A DNA stretch of 64,000 nt from Melieria omissa (Eukaryota > Arthropoda > Insecta > Diptera > Ulidiidae). The stretch's first letter is position 1. Each line of letters begins with the position of its first letter. Below the pieces are notes generated by a model that made no database searches, had not been told where the DNA came from, and saw only the letters and a program-made list of their open reading frames with translations. The position numbers were made by a program, and so were the translations under genes. Location: the NCBI GenBank assembly GCA_963971225.1, contig OZ020268.1:40803348-40867347 (forward strand), given 5' to 3'. Below are positions 13,660 to 24,078 of the stretch, in pieces.

Positions 13660-15465
13660 AATTTGTTTGCAATTTCACCATAAGTAGTCGAGTATAGATT
13701 CATGATACAATGAAGAGTTAAAGAGTTATAAAGAGTTTTGTGACTAACAGAATTACAGGACAGAGAATTACAGGACAGAGAACAACTGGCTCTCATATAT
13801 AAATTCGAATCTTTAAAACGTTTTCATTTGATTTTTAATGAAAGGATAATTAAAAACAATGCCTTAAAATGGTTAACACAAAATAGGCGTTTGCCTTACC
13901 TTTTATTTCAAATAATTTTTGGACCAAAAAAGTTTACGAAAAGCAAGCATACATTTATAGTTTATGTTGTTGTTGTCTTTTTTCAACAGTTTTTTTTTTA
14001 AATTATGTAATTTCATAAGTTTTGTTCAAACAGATTTCAATGATGTAAAAATCACATTGCCACAATAAAATTGCAAGACATGATGTTTTATGAATAACAA
14101 AAAAGAGCACAAAGGGGAACCCAACATTGCAATATAAACAAACTCAAACTATGGCAACTCTTCTTACATTCCGACACAAAATGATGTTCCCTACAATACG
14201 CAATACGTCAGAAATTGATTACCAAAATGTCTGTTTCCCATTTGTTGCACTGTTTAATTAGGCGACTAATTGTGGTCCATTGACTCATGACTCGCATTTG
14301 ATATGCTTTTACGACTTCTTAATCATGGCCATGTTTCCTTATTAACACTTCTCGCATTGCATATGTTGGCCATGACTGTAATTGCAGTTAAGAGTTAACT
14401 TATTAAACAACTAATTAAGAAAATGACTCACATTGACCACTAAAAACACACACACACCAACAAACCAATGCCCAACTTTTATCTTCTTATCATTAACAAA
14501 ATTGTAATGTGGTACTTGGAACTCCTCGGATTCTCTCACATTGCTCTGTGCTTTTTCATTAAAATTGCTATATCAACAATTTGCATTTTCGCCCCGATGC
14601 CACTCAACTAATTTCGCCCACTTACAACCAACTCAGCCAACATGCCAGAGTTGATTTGCATTTCGCCCCCCCCCGCCCCGTCCCCCACTCCCGCGTCGCT
14701 GCATTTGTGCTATTAATTAGCATACGCGACTGCAGGCCGTGCAACCGGAGCTGTGTGTGTGCGTGTGGCTGGCAACTTTGTCGAGCGCGGCTGTTGCATA
14801 GTTTTCAGCGCGCGCGCTCGTTTATTATGCGCGCCAACTAATCTGATTTATTTTTGTATTGTTGCACGCATTGTACACAAAAAATTCACTAATGAGCGTC
14901 AGCTATTTAATCCGCTTATGTCTCTTTGTCTGTCGCGCACAAGACAAGAAATTGCAAATTATCCGAGTGCGCTGCCAAATGAAGTGTGCGAGCATTTAAC
15001 ACCAAAGTGTGGGCGTTCGTTTTATGCGAAGCTTGCAGTTAGTGGGCGACGTAGTGCGGTGGAAAGTTTGTATTATTTGGAAATGTACTTATCGTTTGTC
15101 TGAAACATGTTTGCCACAGACTGAGACACTAATTAAAAAGTTCAAATAAACACATTGAAACGATGAATGAAATGGATTCTAGTTAAACATTTTAAGGAAA
15201 AGAAGAAGAAAGGATTGTTTGGAAAGGAATTGTCTTTTTTTTGTTGCAAAAACTTAGACAGATAAATAGGGGTTTTCAGTTATTGAGTTAATTTATGTTC
15301 TTTGCCAGATGTTGCGTTTTCTAATTGAAGGCTACAAACTTTCATCCCATTCTTCTGCAAGGTGTGAGGTTCTTTGACGCCATTGTCATTCAACATGGCC
15401 GCAGTTTTTTCTGGTTCAAGGAAGAGTAGGAAATAAAAATCTTAATACTTCTCTCTAAAAAACAA
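13660..15465. other. Non-coding stretch, partly with enhancer-like composition
   Basis: No coding exon was recognised. From about 14160 to 14440 the sequence is unusually rich in TAATTA/ATTAG and TGACTCA-like words (tttaattaggcgactaatt, attgactcatgactc, acaactaattaag) and free of repeats. At 14660-14690 there is a C-rich tract, followed by a GC-rich patch with GCGCGCGC at about 14800-14815. Open frames across the patch have no known domain. Confidence 0.35.
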
Positions 15466-15469
15466 AGAA

Positions 15470-16380
15470 TTTACTGCATCGTTAAAAATCATAAAATATT
15501 AAAGAAATCCTAAATCCTAAATCCTAAATTAATAAAGTTAGAAGGAGGAAAGGCGAGAACGTTGAATCAATCATAATTTTTTTTTTTTTAAATAACTAAT
15601 GAAAATTTTCAAAGACAGTCAAGAATACAAATTATAAAGAACATTTTCTTATCTTTCCGTTCCACACAATTAATATTTCTCTTAATTCTAAGGAATTTTT
15701 GAAAAATATTTAATTTAATATTTGTTTTTTTGAATATTTATGTATGTCCTTCAAATTTCGAAGTCCTTTAAAAAAATCTTGACAATGAAGTTAGAAGGAG
15801 GAAAGGCGAGGACGTTGAATCAGACAATATTTTTTTGGAAAAATAACTCATGAAAATTTTAATGGATATTCAGGAATACAATTTCCAAAGGACATTTTCA
15901 ATACTTATGTATGTGTCCTTCAGCATCACAACTTAATAATTTTTTCATTCTAAGGAATTTTGTATTTCATTTAATTGCCATATTTATTTTTTACTACAAT
16001 TTTTTTAAATAAGGGCAATTTAAAAAAAAATATTTTTGTAAAATATTTATGACCTTCAAATTTCAAAGTCCAAAATCTTGACAGTAGAGTTAGAAGGATG
16101 AAAGGCGGGGACGTTGAATCAGACATTATTTTTTTTTGGAAAAAATAACTAATGAAAATTTTCAAGGATAATCAAGAAAACAATTTATAAAGAACCAATA
16201 CCAATACGTATTTTTCGTTCCACACCACAAAATTAAAGTTAATTTTAAGAAATGCCATATTTATTTTTTACTAAAATTTTTAAATAAGGGCAACTATTTA
16301 CAAATTTGTTGTTTGTAAAATATTTATGTCCTTCAAATTTTAAAGTCCTTTGAAAAAAATCTTGATATATAACAAAGAAG
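15470..16380 (+). repeat. Tandem array, three units of about 250-300 bp
   Basis: The block ttagaaggaggaaaggcgag recurs near 15539, 15792 and (with two changes) 16091. Each is followed by acgttgaatcag, a T-rich run, ataactaatgaaaattttca and, further on, tatgtccttcaaatttc. The spacings are about 253 and 299 bp. No protein-coding potential is seen. Confidence 0.7.
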
Positions 16381-16555
16381 TTGAAAACGCAGTTTCACTA
16401 TATTTGGCTCTCAGTTTTGCGAGTTAATCGATTTCTTCGTGTGCTTTCAAATTTTTTTAATTTTTGTTGCACAGTGTTACCACTTTTCTTATAGTTAGAT
16501 CTGTTAATTTAAAATTTTTTTGTTATAACTCGACTTCGATTTGTGACAAACTTTC

Positions 16556-17212
16556 ATCATCATCATCATCATAGCGATTACAGCTCGGGGTGAGCCAATG
16601 CTTCCTTTACAATCGCACTCCATACGTCACGGTTACTTGCTTCGTTTCTTCTAACATTCATATTGCGCAAGTCTTCTTCAACATCATCTATCCATCTCCT
16701 TGGTGGTCTTCCGCGCTTTCTGCTGCCCAAAATTCGAGAGTTATAGGTCATCTTCGTGATTCTGCAATCGTCCATTCTGAGTAAATGTCCAAACCAACGT
16801 AGGCGCTGTGCTTTAACAAAGCGCACGATATTTTGACCTTTTATCAGTTGTTCAATTTCGTTGTTATATCTTATTCTATAAGAACCATCCGCTTCTCTGA
16901 CTGGACCGAATATCCTCCTCAGAATCTTGCGCTCGAAGCACAAAAGGTGATTCTTCACGTTGGATGTCAGCACCCATGCTTCGCATCCATATATTGCTAT
17001 TGGCCTTATGAGAGTCTTATAGATTTGCAGTTTACACGTCCATGACAACAATTTATTTTTAAGAAGTTTAAGATGAGCAAAATAACTTCTGTTAGCAGCA
17101 TGCACCCTATCATTTATACAAATGAAGGGGTCTGCTATGCTGCTGAGGTTTATTCCCAGATATTTGAAGGTTTCAACTTTTTGAAATGTGTGACAAACTT
17201 TACACACATGTT
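16556..17212 (-). mobile_element. 5'-truncated RTE-type LINE, C-terminal end of the reverse transcriptase ORF
   Basis: The - strand frame at 16578-17207 (209 codons) matches the region downstream of the RT catalytic core in RTE-like non-LTR retrotransposons. The recognisable order is FKYLGINLSS, LQIYKTLIRPIAIYGCEAW, FERKILRRIFGPV, IVRFVKAQRLRWFGHLLRMD, RKRGRPPRRWIDDVEEDL and IVKEALAHPEL followed by a stop. Directly after the stop the 3' tail is (ATG)n (16556-16573 on the + strand as cat repeats), typical of this group. The catalytic core and endonuclease are missing, as expected from 5' truncation. The fragment is open throughout and so not very old. Confidence 0.85.
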
Positions 17213-17269
17213 TAGCTCTTTAACCTTTTTTTAACTCTTTAACCCTTTCTTGACTTTTTTAGATTTTTA

Positions 17270-18065
17270 TAAAAAAATACTTGTCTAATTATTTTTTATT
17301 TTTATAAAAAAATACTTATCTAATTATTTCTTATTTGAAGTGCTTTCACCATATTTGAAGTCAATAGACCTCTTTAGTCATGTTACCCCACACAAACTTT
17401 AGGTTACAAAGATTTAGGTAAACAAAGATAGGTTACTTTGACCCCGTAAGCTTTTCGGGAAAATGAAAAAATACGTTTCGAATAATTTCTCACTAAAAGT
17501 ATTTTTACTGAGTTTGAAGTTAAAAGGAGCAAACAAATCATGTTTCTTCATATAAACTCTTAACCCTTGGTTAACCCGTTAGATTTCGATTTTCCAAAAA
17601 TGATAAACACGTATCGAATTATTTCTCACTAAGAGTATTTTCATCAAGTGTGAAGTCAATAGGCCCATTAATGCATGTTTTTCACAGTTTCTCCATAAAA
17701 ACTTTTAACCCGTCGTTGACCCTGTAAAATTTTAAATTAAAAATAAATAAAAAACACGTATGGAATTAATTGTCACTAAAAGTACTTTCACCAAGTTTGA
17801 AGTCAAAATCATATTTCTTCACAGAAACTTTTTACCCTTGTTTCACCTCTTTAAGTTTTGATTTTCAAAAAATTAGAAATACGTGTCCAATTATTTTTGA
17901 TTTCAAGTGTTTTCACCAACTTTGAAGTCAATAGGCCCATCGGTTCATGTTTACTTCGCAGTTTTTTTGTATACGAATGTTAACCCACTGATGTCCTCGT
18001 TAAATTTTGATTTTCGAAAAATTAAAAAATACGTGTCGAATTAGTTTTGATTTAGAGTATTTTCT
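17270..18065 (+). repeat. Degenerate tandem array, unit about 140 bp
   Basis: Units share aaatacgtgtcgaattattt, aagtattttcaccaa, tttgaagtcaataggcccat, tcatgtttcttca and aacccttggttaaccc. The gaagtcaa anchor sits near 17357, 17516, 17652, 17799 and 17923 (spacings 159, 136, 147 and 124). It is non-coding. Its composition resembles the array at 11.5-12.7 kb (both repeat taaccc plus a tttgaag anchor), but I could not align the two convincingly. Confidence 0.7.
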
Positions 18066-18308
18066 TCATACAACACCTTAAGGCATTTTTGAGCCCGAAT
18101 ATTAAAAAATCCCATTTTAGCGTAGGTTCATTTTCTAAAGTGGACCTTCGGTTTGGGCTGGGCGATGACGAATTAGTCAGTCAATCAGTCAGTTCGGACA
18201 AAAAATCATATCTACTTACTATATGAATCCACGAAATGCTGTGAGTCCATCATTTGGAATCAGCATAAAGCATTACTTACCTTAATTTCATAAGTGAACT
18301 TACATATA

Positions 18309-18914
18309 GGGTGTTTTTTTTAGAGGTATAGAACTTCGAATTGAAATAAAACACAAGAAAATCGTTTTAATGTCCATCAATTTGGCTTTATTGGAAGGAT
18401 AATTTTATGCCATTAATGTTTAAATATGACTTCGGGCATGTGGCCGCCGCGGCTGGCTCGAATAAAGCCAATTCTACAGGTCCAATTTTTAAAGTTGATG
18501 GACAAAGCTTCAATTGCTGTGCACGGTGGCGAATCGATTCATTCGGGTCCTCTTCAACATTTTGCTCTACAGCGGCAATTGTTTCTTCGGTGCGCACTGT
18601 TCGACGTCTCTGCGGATGCGTATTATCACATAGAGTAAACGTAGTGCGAAAACGACCCATGGTTAACCGAATTAATTGCTCTGATGGACGATTATGTCGA
18701 CCATAAAATGGACGGAGCTTGCGGTAAACTTCGCGAACGGAACCATTATTTTCGAAATAAATTTGCACGATTTGCAAGCGTTGTTCTTTTGTCAACCTGT
18801 TCATGATGAAATGGCAAACCAAACTGAACATAAATGACATTAGAGTTGCCAGATTTGACCGCAAAATGCCAGTTTTATCTCTATTCGAAAAACAAACCTC
18901 TAAAACAAACACCC
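18309..18914 (-). mobile_element. Internally deleted Tc1/mariner-type element (606 bp)
   Basis: Terminal inverted repeats GGGTGTTTTTTTTAGAGG (left) and the complement of GGGTGTTTGTTTTAGAGG (right) differ at one position, and TA flanks each end. On the - strand, an ORF from 18804 to 18388 begins MNRLTKEQRLQIVQIYFENN, a helix-turn-helix transposase N-terminus, and continues through an RPSEQLIR and VRTEETIAAV segment. After about 80 residues it jumps into what should be the 3' end of the element. The whole DDE/D catalytic region is absent, so it can only be moved by transposase supplied from elsewhere. Confidence 0.8.
18388..18804 (-). pseudogene. Transposase remnant, DNA-binding domain only
   Basis: This is the ORF inside the 606-bp element. 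I took the start at the Met of MNRLTKEQ because family members begin with this helix-turn-helix segment; the longer frame reaching 18927 would begin outside the inverted repeat. Residues 1-80 look like the paired-like DNA-binding region. The C-terminal third (ending NGIKLSFQ) is a product of the deletion junction and the original 3' region. No catalytic Asp triad is present. Confidence 0.7.
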
Positions 18915-18929
18915 TATACATGGACACAA

Positions 18930-19678
18930 CAAGGATGCTTGTAGATAAAAAGAGATAAACCTTGGTTGCGGCAAGCTCAGCCTCAGTACCGTACCTGTTA
19001 CGAGTTTACGAACCTGTTAGTCGTATGTATGCATAGGAGAAAAAATTACAGCATACTTTTGTGCGCGACGTCAATCATCACTAAAAGCCCACTGGCGCAT
19101 TTTATCGCTGAAATGCTTCGTCGCTGCGTCACATAAAACTTTCTACCCAGCATTTTATGCGCCAAGTTGCGCTGCCGTTTACACTGCAGCGACACAACAC
19201 GCCGACACACCACGCAATGGTCGCATTTAAATTTAATTTCCCCTTCTTGGGGGCGGCCCAGCAGCATTTCCGGTTTGTCATTGCAGCCGGAAGTTTTTTT
19301 TTGTTTTTTGTCACGCCGGCACTTCCACGTCGCCTCCGCAATTCATTTTATTCGCATTTAATTTCAGGTTGTTTTTATTGTTGTTGTTGTTGTTTTTATG
19401 GCCGCGCCTCATTCATCGGTTTGCCATTAATCACAAACCAGCATGAGTTAAATTGTATTTCCTGTTTACTGGCGCGCTCCATCTGCCGCGTTGGCAACAT
19501 TTATTTTTGCGCCTTTTTTCCTCTCTCTCTCTCACTCTGTCTTTCTCTCGCGTTGTTTTTGCTTACGAATACATTTTTCTTTGGTTTGGTTTTTTTGTAT
19601 TCTGGTTTACATATTAAATTGTGGCTTCGCTTTATTATTAAATGTTGTGCTCTGTTCTGGTCTCGTCTCTGCGTTTAG
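18930..19678 (+). other. Intron upstream of the first visible PDE9 exon
   Basis: No coding segment was recognised. The right end is a good acceptor: a pyrimidine-rich run (gttctggtctcgtctctgcg) then tttag, directly before the PDE9 exon. A short CT-rich tract (ctctctctctcactctgtc) lies near 19525. PDE9 N-terminal exons must lie further left or outside the window. Confidence 0.5.
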
Positions 19679-20004
19679 GTCTCTCCAAACGGCCAATGGG
19701 TCCGCCGCATCGCAAAAGCAGTTTACCAAAGCATCAGGAGGTGAAGAAGCGCTTCCTGGAAATTTGTGATACGACCTTCTCGGACGAGGTGAAATCCGCC
19801 CTCCGTCTGCCCGCCTTCGACTCGTACGAGTGGAGCGACGCCGACGTCATCCATCTGATGCAGACCATGTTCGTCGAGCTGGGCTTCATCCAGCGCTTCC
19901 ACATCCCGGTCGAGACGCTGCGCGAGTGGCTCTACGAGGTCTACAAACACTACAATGAGGTGCCGTTCCACAATTTCCGGCACTGCTTCTGTGTGGCACA
20001 AATG
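19679..20004 (+). CDS. Pde9: PDE9-type cGMP phosphodiesterase, exon with start of catalytic domain
   Basis: The enzyme family hydrolyses cyclic GMP to 5'-GMP in the cytosol or at membranes. The exon opens two bases into a codon (acceptor ctgcgtttag) and reads SKRPMGPPHRKSSLPKHQEV, then the first helices of the catalytic domain (LRLPAFDSYEW, LMQTMFVELGFIQRF, LREWLYEVYKHYNEVPFHNF). It ends at FCVAQM with donor ATG|gtaagt, phase 0. The HNFRH motif holds the proton-donor His and the first metal-ligand His of class I phosphodiesterases. The FHNFRHCFCVAQM signature is typical of PDE9 rather than other subfamilies. The third codon position is GC-rich, unlike the surroundings, as for the peptidase gene further right. 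The N-terminal exons were not identified. Confidence 0.92.
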
Positions 20005-20875
20005 GTAAGTGCAAAGTGGTTGAAGGGAGCCAGCAACGTGCGGGGTGTCACATCACAAATTGATGTGGAATTCTTTTCGGTGGGACAGCTGCAGCTGCTG
20101 ACACTGAGTCGACAAGCGAAACAAAAGTCCGACAGCAATGCTCAATCGAATTAGCGCACTGACGGGTAGCAATAAGCGGATGAATGAAACAATAGACGCG
20201 GGTTAGAGGGGAAATCATTGAAATCAGCATCGGCAGCAATCTTGAAGCAGAAATGCAAAAATCAAATCGAAAACACATTAGCTGGACAATGAGCCAAGCG
20301 AACCGTAATGGAATAATTTATTCGAAATAGAATAAATCGGTTTTTGCTGTTGTCGTCTTGCCAATTTTTCACCTCAACTTTTGTACGCTGTCAGTTCGAA
20401 TCAGTCTGCTGCGACCAACGACAAGTGTCAAATTAAATCAGTTTGCAAAGCTTTTTCCATAAATTTTTTGCACCCACCAGCGTAGCAGTGAATGGGGTTG
20501 TTGACTCTTGAGGCTACACTGAAAAGGATTTTTAATAATTTTTGACATTTGACAAAAACTACAGCAAAGCGAATCAATAAAGGTGGCTACAAAGCGATAG
20601 TAACAAAATTTTTACAAGTTTTATGGGTCTTCATTGTTAAAATATGTTAAAAACAAACCTTTTTTTTTATTTTTAGTTCTATTGATTCTGAGTCATGAAT
20701 TTTGAAAAAAAACTGTTTTTTTTAGTTTTTAGTTTTCAGTTCTGATTCTGAATCATGAATTTGGAAAACACATCTCAATTATAAACATAGTATTGTTTAT
20801 GAAAGAAAAAAAATCCATTCAACACGTCTCCTGTGGTCACCTTTAGTGATTTGCCATGAACGATGGTCTCATGGC

Positions 20876-21282
20876 GCCGGCTTCGATAGTCTAATGGGTA
20901 GCACGCTAGCTTCGCATACCGAGGTCTTAGGTTCGATTCCTAGTTCGGGCTGGTAAAACTCTCATCTACTTCTATCGCTGTCCACATGAAGCAGATGAGA
21001 ATTACAAGAATCTTACAAGTGCGCTCTTGGCAAACAATGGCAAAACCTCGAAGTGCGAAAGAAAAAACTGCCAATCGCCGTTCGGATTCGGCGTAGAACT
21101 GTAGGTCCTCTCCTCCCCTCCTCTTCCCCATCCGCATCAAATGTTTGCTGTAAAATATGATGGAAAGACAGTGTTGCATACACATTTCAAAAATGGGTGA
21201 AATATGTGGTATCACAAGGGCCCCACAATAGGCCTCCGAGTGTGTCTCATGTAGAGGCAGCAACCATAACCTAACCTAACCT
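20876..21282 (+). mobile_element. tRNA-derived SINE, family 1, full length
   Basis: The head contains RNA polymerase III box A (TAGTCTAATGGG, 20887-20898) and box B (GGTTCGATTCC, 20930-20940) at tRNA spacing. A central body follows (aatggcaaaacctc, ccgttcggattcggcg, gaactgtaggtcc), then a 3' end with gtggtatcacaa and a CCTAACCTAACC tail. The flanks atggtctcatggc (20863-20875) and atggcctcatgac (21283-21295) form a 13-bp target duplication with two mismatches. A 5'-truncated relative lies at 57091-57410. Confidence 0.85.
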
Positions 21283-21799
21283 ATGGCCTCATGACATTCA
21301 TTGCGCTAAAAATAACTTAAAATTTTGGACTGTTGTTTATGTTTTTGCTTCCAGCTTGCCCTAAAAAATACAACTTGTGCAGTTTTAGTAAAGGATATTC
21401 TTTTTTTCAAAGGATATGATTCTTTTCGAAGAAAAATACATCATATAAACAACAGTTGAAGTAAATAATCTCATTAAATTTTTACTAAAATACGAAATCA
21501 ACTATAATAAGTTGTACTGAGCGATAGAGGAAACGATTGAGCGTTAACTTTCACGTACACAATCATCCAAAATTGGTTAACTAGTGACCTTGAAAGAGAA
21601 CTCTTAATCTTCTCGATAATTCTGACTGTTTTACTGGCTTCTTACCCTATCATCTGAAGTCAGATTTTCACTGATTGCTTCCAGACAATAAGAATGGTAA
21701 TTACAGGATTTTTTCAGTTTCTTTAGGTATGAATTACTACTTCATTACTTCTTGAAGTTCCAGCTAGTATAGTTGCTCTGAAATGGATCAACAGAGACA

Positions 21800-22560
21800 G
21801 TATTCTGGCACGAAATATTAGCAATACTGACTGACAGCCAAGCGGCTATTAGAGTCTTAAAGCCTTTTCACCTCTCCTTTGGACACAAAAATTAAAGATT
21901 AGCAGCAGCAAATCTTGTGCCGGAATTACAAAACCGCTTTACAACCGCCTTAGTCACAAAGACATACCAGGGAACTGCAGGATTGACACACTGACCAAAC
22001 AAGGCAAAAATAATGACTTGTTTTTTTTAATTCGTCGACTTGGTACCTGTTCAGCGCCTTTAAGATAATAACAGAGGAAGTGATGACAAATACTTCCAAC
22101 AGCGCCTAAACGTACTCGGAAACCTTTAAGAATTCTACACAAGACCAAGGCTGAACAGAGATTGTATCAACAGTCTAACAGCTAATCCACAAAAGACGCA
22201 AGCTTCGGGTTATCGCTGACCATTACATGGGATAGAATAGGATTTGGTTCAGTCAGTGGTCGGCAAAGCTTACTCCTATGAGCAGTACGCTCAGCATACG
22301 TACACAGTATGCTCTCTCAATCAGTCGTTGTTCAGGTATATTTTATACAGTGGAGAGAAATTACACTGCGCTCACCAACACCATCTCATTGTCAATTTGG
22401 CGTAAGGGGCTAAGTAAAGATTTTTACACAAGCTGCAAATATCTTGACGCGGAAGAAACCATTGGTAGAGTAATTTTGCTCCTAGAACAGCTGAGAACCC
22501 TAATTGGTATTCACACAAAAAAGTTGGGATAGGAAGAAAATAAAAGGAGACTAAACTTAG
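21800..22560 (+). mobile_element. Decayed LINE fragment with RNase H domain
   Basis: One frame reads ILTDSQAAIRVLK near 21818-21856, the DSQAAI motif of LINE-encoded RNase H. Downstream another frame reads SHKDIPGNCRIDTLTKQGK near 21955-22010, equivalent to the GHRxIxGNxxADELA motif. Frameshifts and stops separate and follow them. The downstream part to about 22560 probably continues the element, but I could not confirm its C-terminal zinc knuckle. It is inactive. Confidence 0.65.
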
Positions 22561-22668
22561 TTACTTTTTCTTTGGCAGTCTAAGCTATCTAAATGATAGA
22601 ATCATTCACTACCCACTTAGCTTCGTTAGAAACGCAACCTAGTATTTACTCAGAGTAAGTGTGAGTTC

Positions 22669-23012
22669 GGCAGCCGCCGTGGCTCAGTTGGTTAGTGCGC
22701 GGTCCAGCGAGTCGCATGCAGAGCGACGCAAGTTCGAATCCTGCATGTAGTAACACCTAAAAAAAAAAAATGGGAAGCTCGTTTTCTCTTTCGGTGGCTG
22801 TCCTCTCAGCTGGAAATGGCAAACCTCTGAGAGTAAAAATTGGCTATGAAAAAGCTCCCAACCTGCCGTTCGGAACCGGCATAAAACTGTAGGTCCCTTC
22901 CACCCGCGTACAAAATTCACACGCACAACACGGGTGGTTGCGGGAAGCTAGGCCTTAATCTCGCGTAAGCGGGCTGTCATGCCAATCAATTATTAAATTA
23001 TTAAAAAATTAT
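22669..23012 (+). mobile_element. tRNA-derived SINE, family 2, complete, with target duplication
   Basis: The tRNA-like head has box A TGGCTCAGTTGG (22680-22691) and box B AGTTCGAATCC (22731-22741). The body has ctggaaatggcaaacctctg, ccgttcggaaccggca and aaactgtaggtcccttcc, followed by a 3' part gcgggctgtcatgccaatca and an ATTATTAAA-rich tail. The flanks carry a perfect 13-bp direct repeat, taagtgtgagttc, at 22656-22668 and 23013-23025. A second copy in the other orientation lies at 30661-31012. Confidence 0.92.
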
Positions 23013-23303
23013 TAAGTGTGAGTTCATCCAATTTGTTGACTCAAAACCATTCTGCAGTTTGAGAAAAAAGCTCTCTTCATTCTACCCAAAAAGGAGGAAA
23101 TAATCAGCATAAATCTATACTGGAAGCATACAACTAGGATTAAAACATTCCCAAGCGATTATTGGGTCATATAGAGTATTGAGATTCGAAAAATGTGTGA
23201 GTCTAACAGAGAATAATTTAATGATTATTACAGGCTTAGCCAGAAATTTGTGATGACAATGTTTTAGGTTCTGCACGCAGGAAAATGAAATTGCAAAACA
23301 TAT

Positions 23304-23412
23304 TGTTACGTAAATTATGTTCGCCGACCAACGCAAGCGCAGTTCGTATCGCTGGATTGTGCTAAAAATAAAACCTTTTAAAATTCTTTAACGCAGTTCA
23401 CCCTCGTAGTCA
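23304..23412 (+). mobile_element. Solo LTR-like element, copy C, left part
   Basis: It begins TGTTACGTAAATTATG and carries the GGATTGTGC then AAAAATAAAAC block and the aacgcagttcaccctcgtag segment, closely matching the copy at 45005. The copy is cut after gtagtca by a LINE fragment, and its remainder resumes near 23815. Confidence 0.65.
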
Positions 23413-23814
23413 GGTTAGGTTACGCTAGCTGGCTGGCCAGGTTGGCCAAGCATAGACTCTTTCTGGTCCTTAGCGATACCAGTTGGAGCTCCTTAGTGTT
23501 GCGGATCGCCGTAGAAGTGATCGGTGAGAATGCGGGTGTTCCTAGCGAAGTTTAGTAGCGATTTAACATCGTGCTTTGGGACCTCTCCCAACCCAGAGAA
23601 GAATGGGGCCTCGAAGTGGGTGAAACGTAGTCTTCAAATGGCCTGCAGGAGCAAAGTATGTGCTCCAGGGTTTCCTTGATAACATTTTCTTTGCATTTCC
23701 TGCATTCATCCGAAAAATTTTGGTGACGAATATAGTTTCAATTCGTATTGGCCTAAAAACTTGTACACAAATCTGCCCCTCTCCCCCCCAAAAGAATCCT
23801 TTGCGCGCCACTGC
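23413..23814 (-). mobile_element. LINE 3' fragment inserted in an LTR-like element
   Basis: On the - strand the sequence at about 23720-23630 encodes DECRKCKENVIKETLEHILC then SCRPFEDY. This is the CxxC...H...C zinc-knuckle that follows the catalytic domains in many LINE ORF2 proteins. A shifted frame downstream reads GLGEVPKHDVKSLLNFARNT, also typical of the ORF2 C-terminus. The left edge (the LINE 3' end) is a ccta-type tail, seen as ggttaggtta on the + strand. It is 5'-truncated and frameshifted. Confidence 0.7.
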
Positions 23815-24078
23815 ACTATACTTTCACTTTACTATTTATATTCTCGTATTGTTACTTTTCAAAACCAATCTGACCCATTGCACTCAATCCGGCTACCTTT
23901 TATAATTGTTAACCCGGAGCGCAACTCATTCTTGAACATTCCAGCATTGCCTCGAACCATTTCTGCGATAATTCCACCTAAAAGTATGCAAAGCTGTTTT
24001 TGCTACCGACAAATGCTAGTTCAGTGTTGTTGTGTTGCCTATCCTGGGGAGCACGCAAAACATTATTGTCACAACATA
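23815..24078 (+). mobile_element. Solo LTR-like element, copy C, right part
   Basis: This part matches copy D: tcactttac..., caaaaccaatctgaccc, ccggctaccttttataa, ttccagcattgcctcgaacc and cctaaaagtatgcaa follow in the same order. The end near 24078 (tattgtcacaaca) is approximate, and I saw no clear target duplication. Confidence 0.55.

Noticed and set aside
21269..21282. CCTAACCTAACC runs (also at 45727 and 23413) resembling the insect TTAGG telomere repeat
   Set aside because: They sit at 3' ends of SINE/LINE copies as tails and are only two to four units long; Diptera lack this telomere system.
22680..22748. Functional tRNA gene suggested by box A and box B (also at 20887-20940)
   Set aside because: The head is fused to a SINE body, flanked by target duplications and repeated elsewhere; no sound cloverleaf was recognised.
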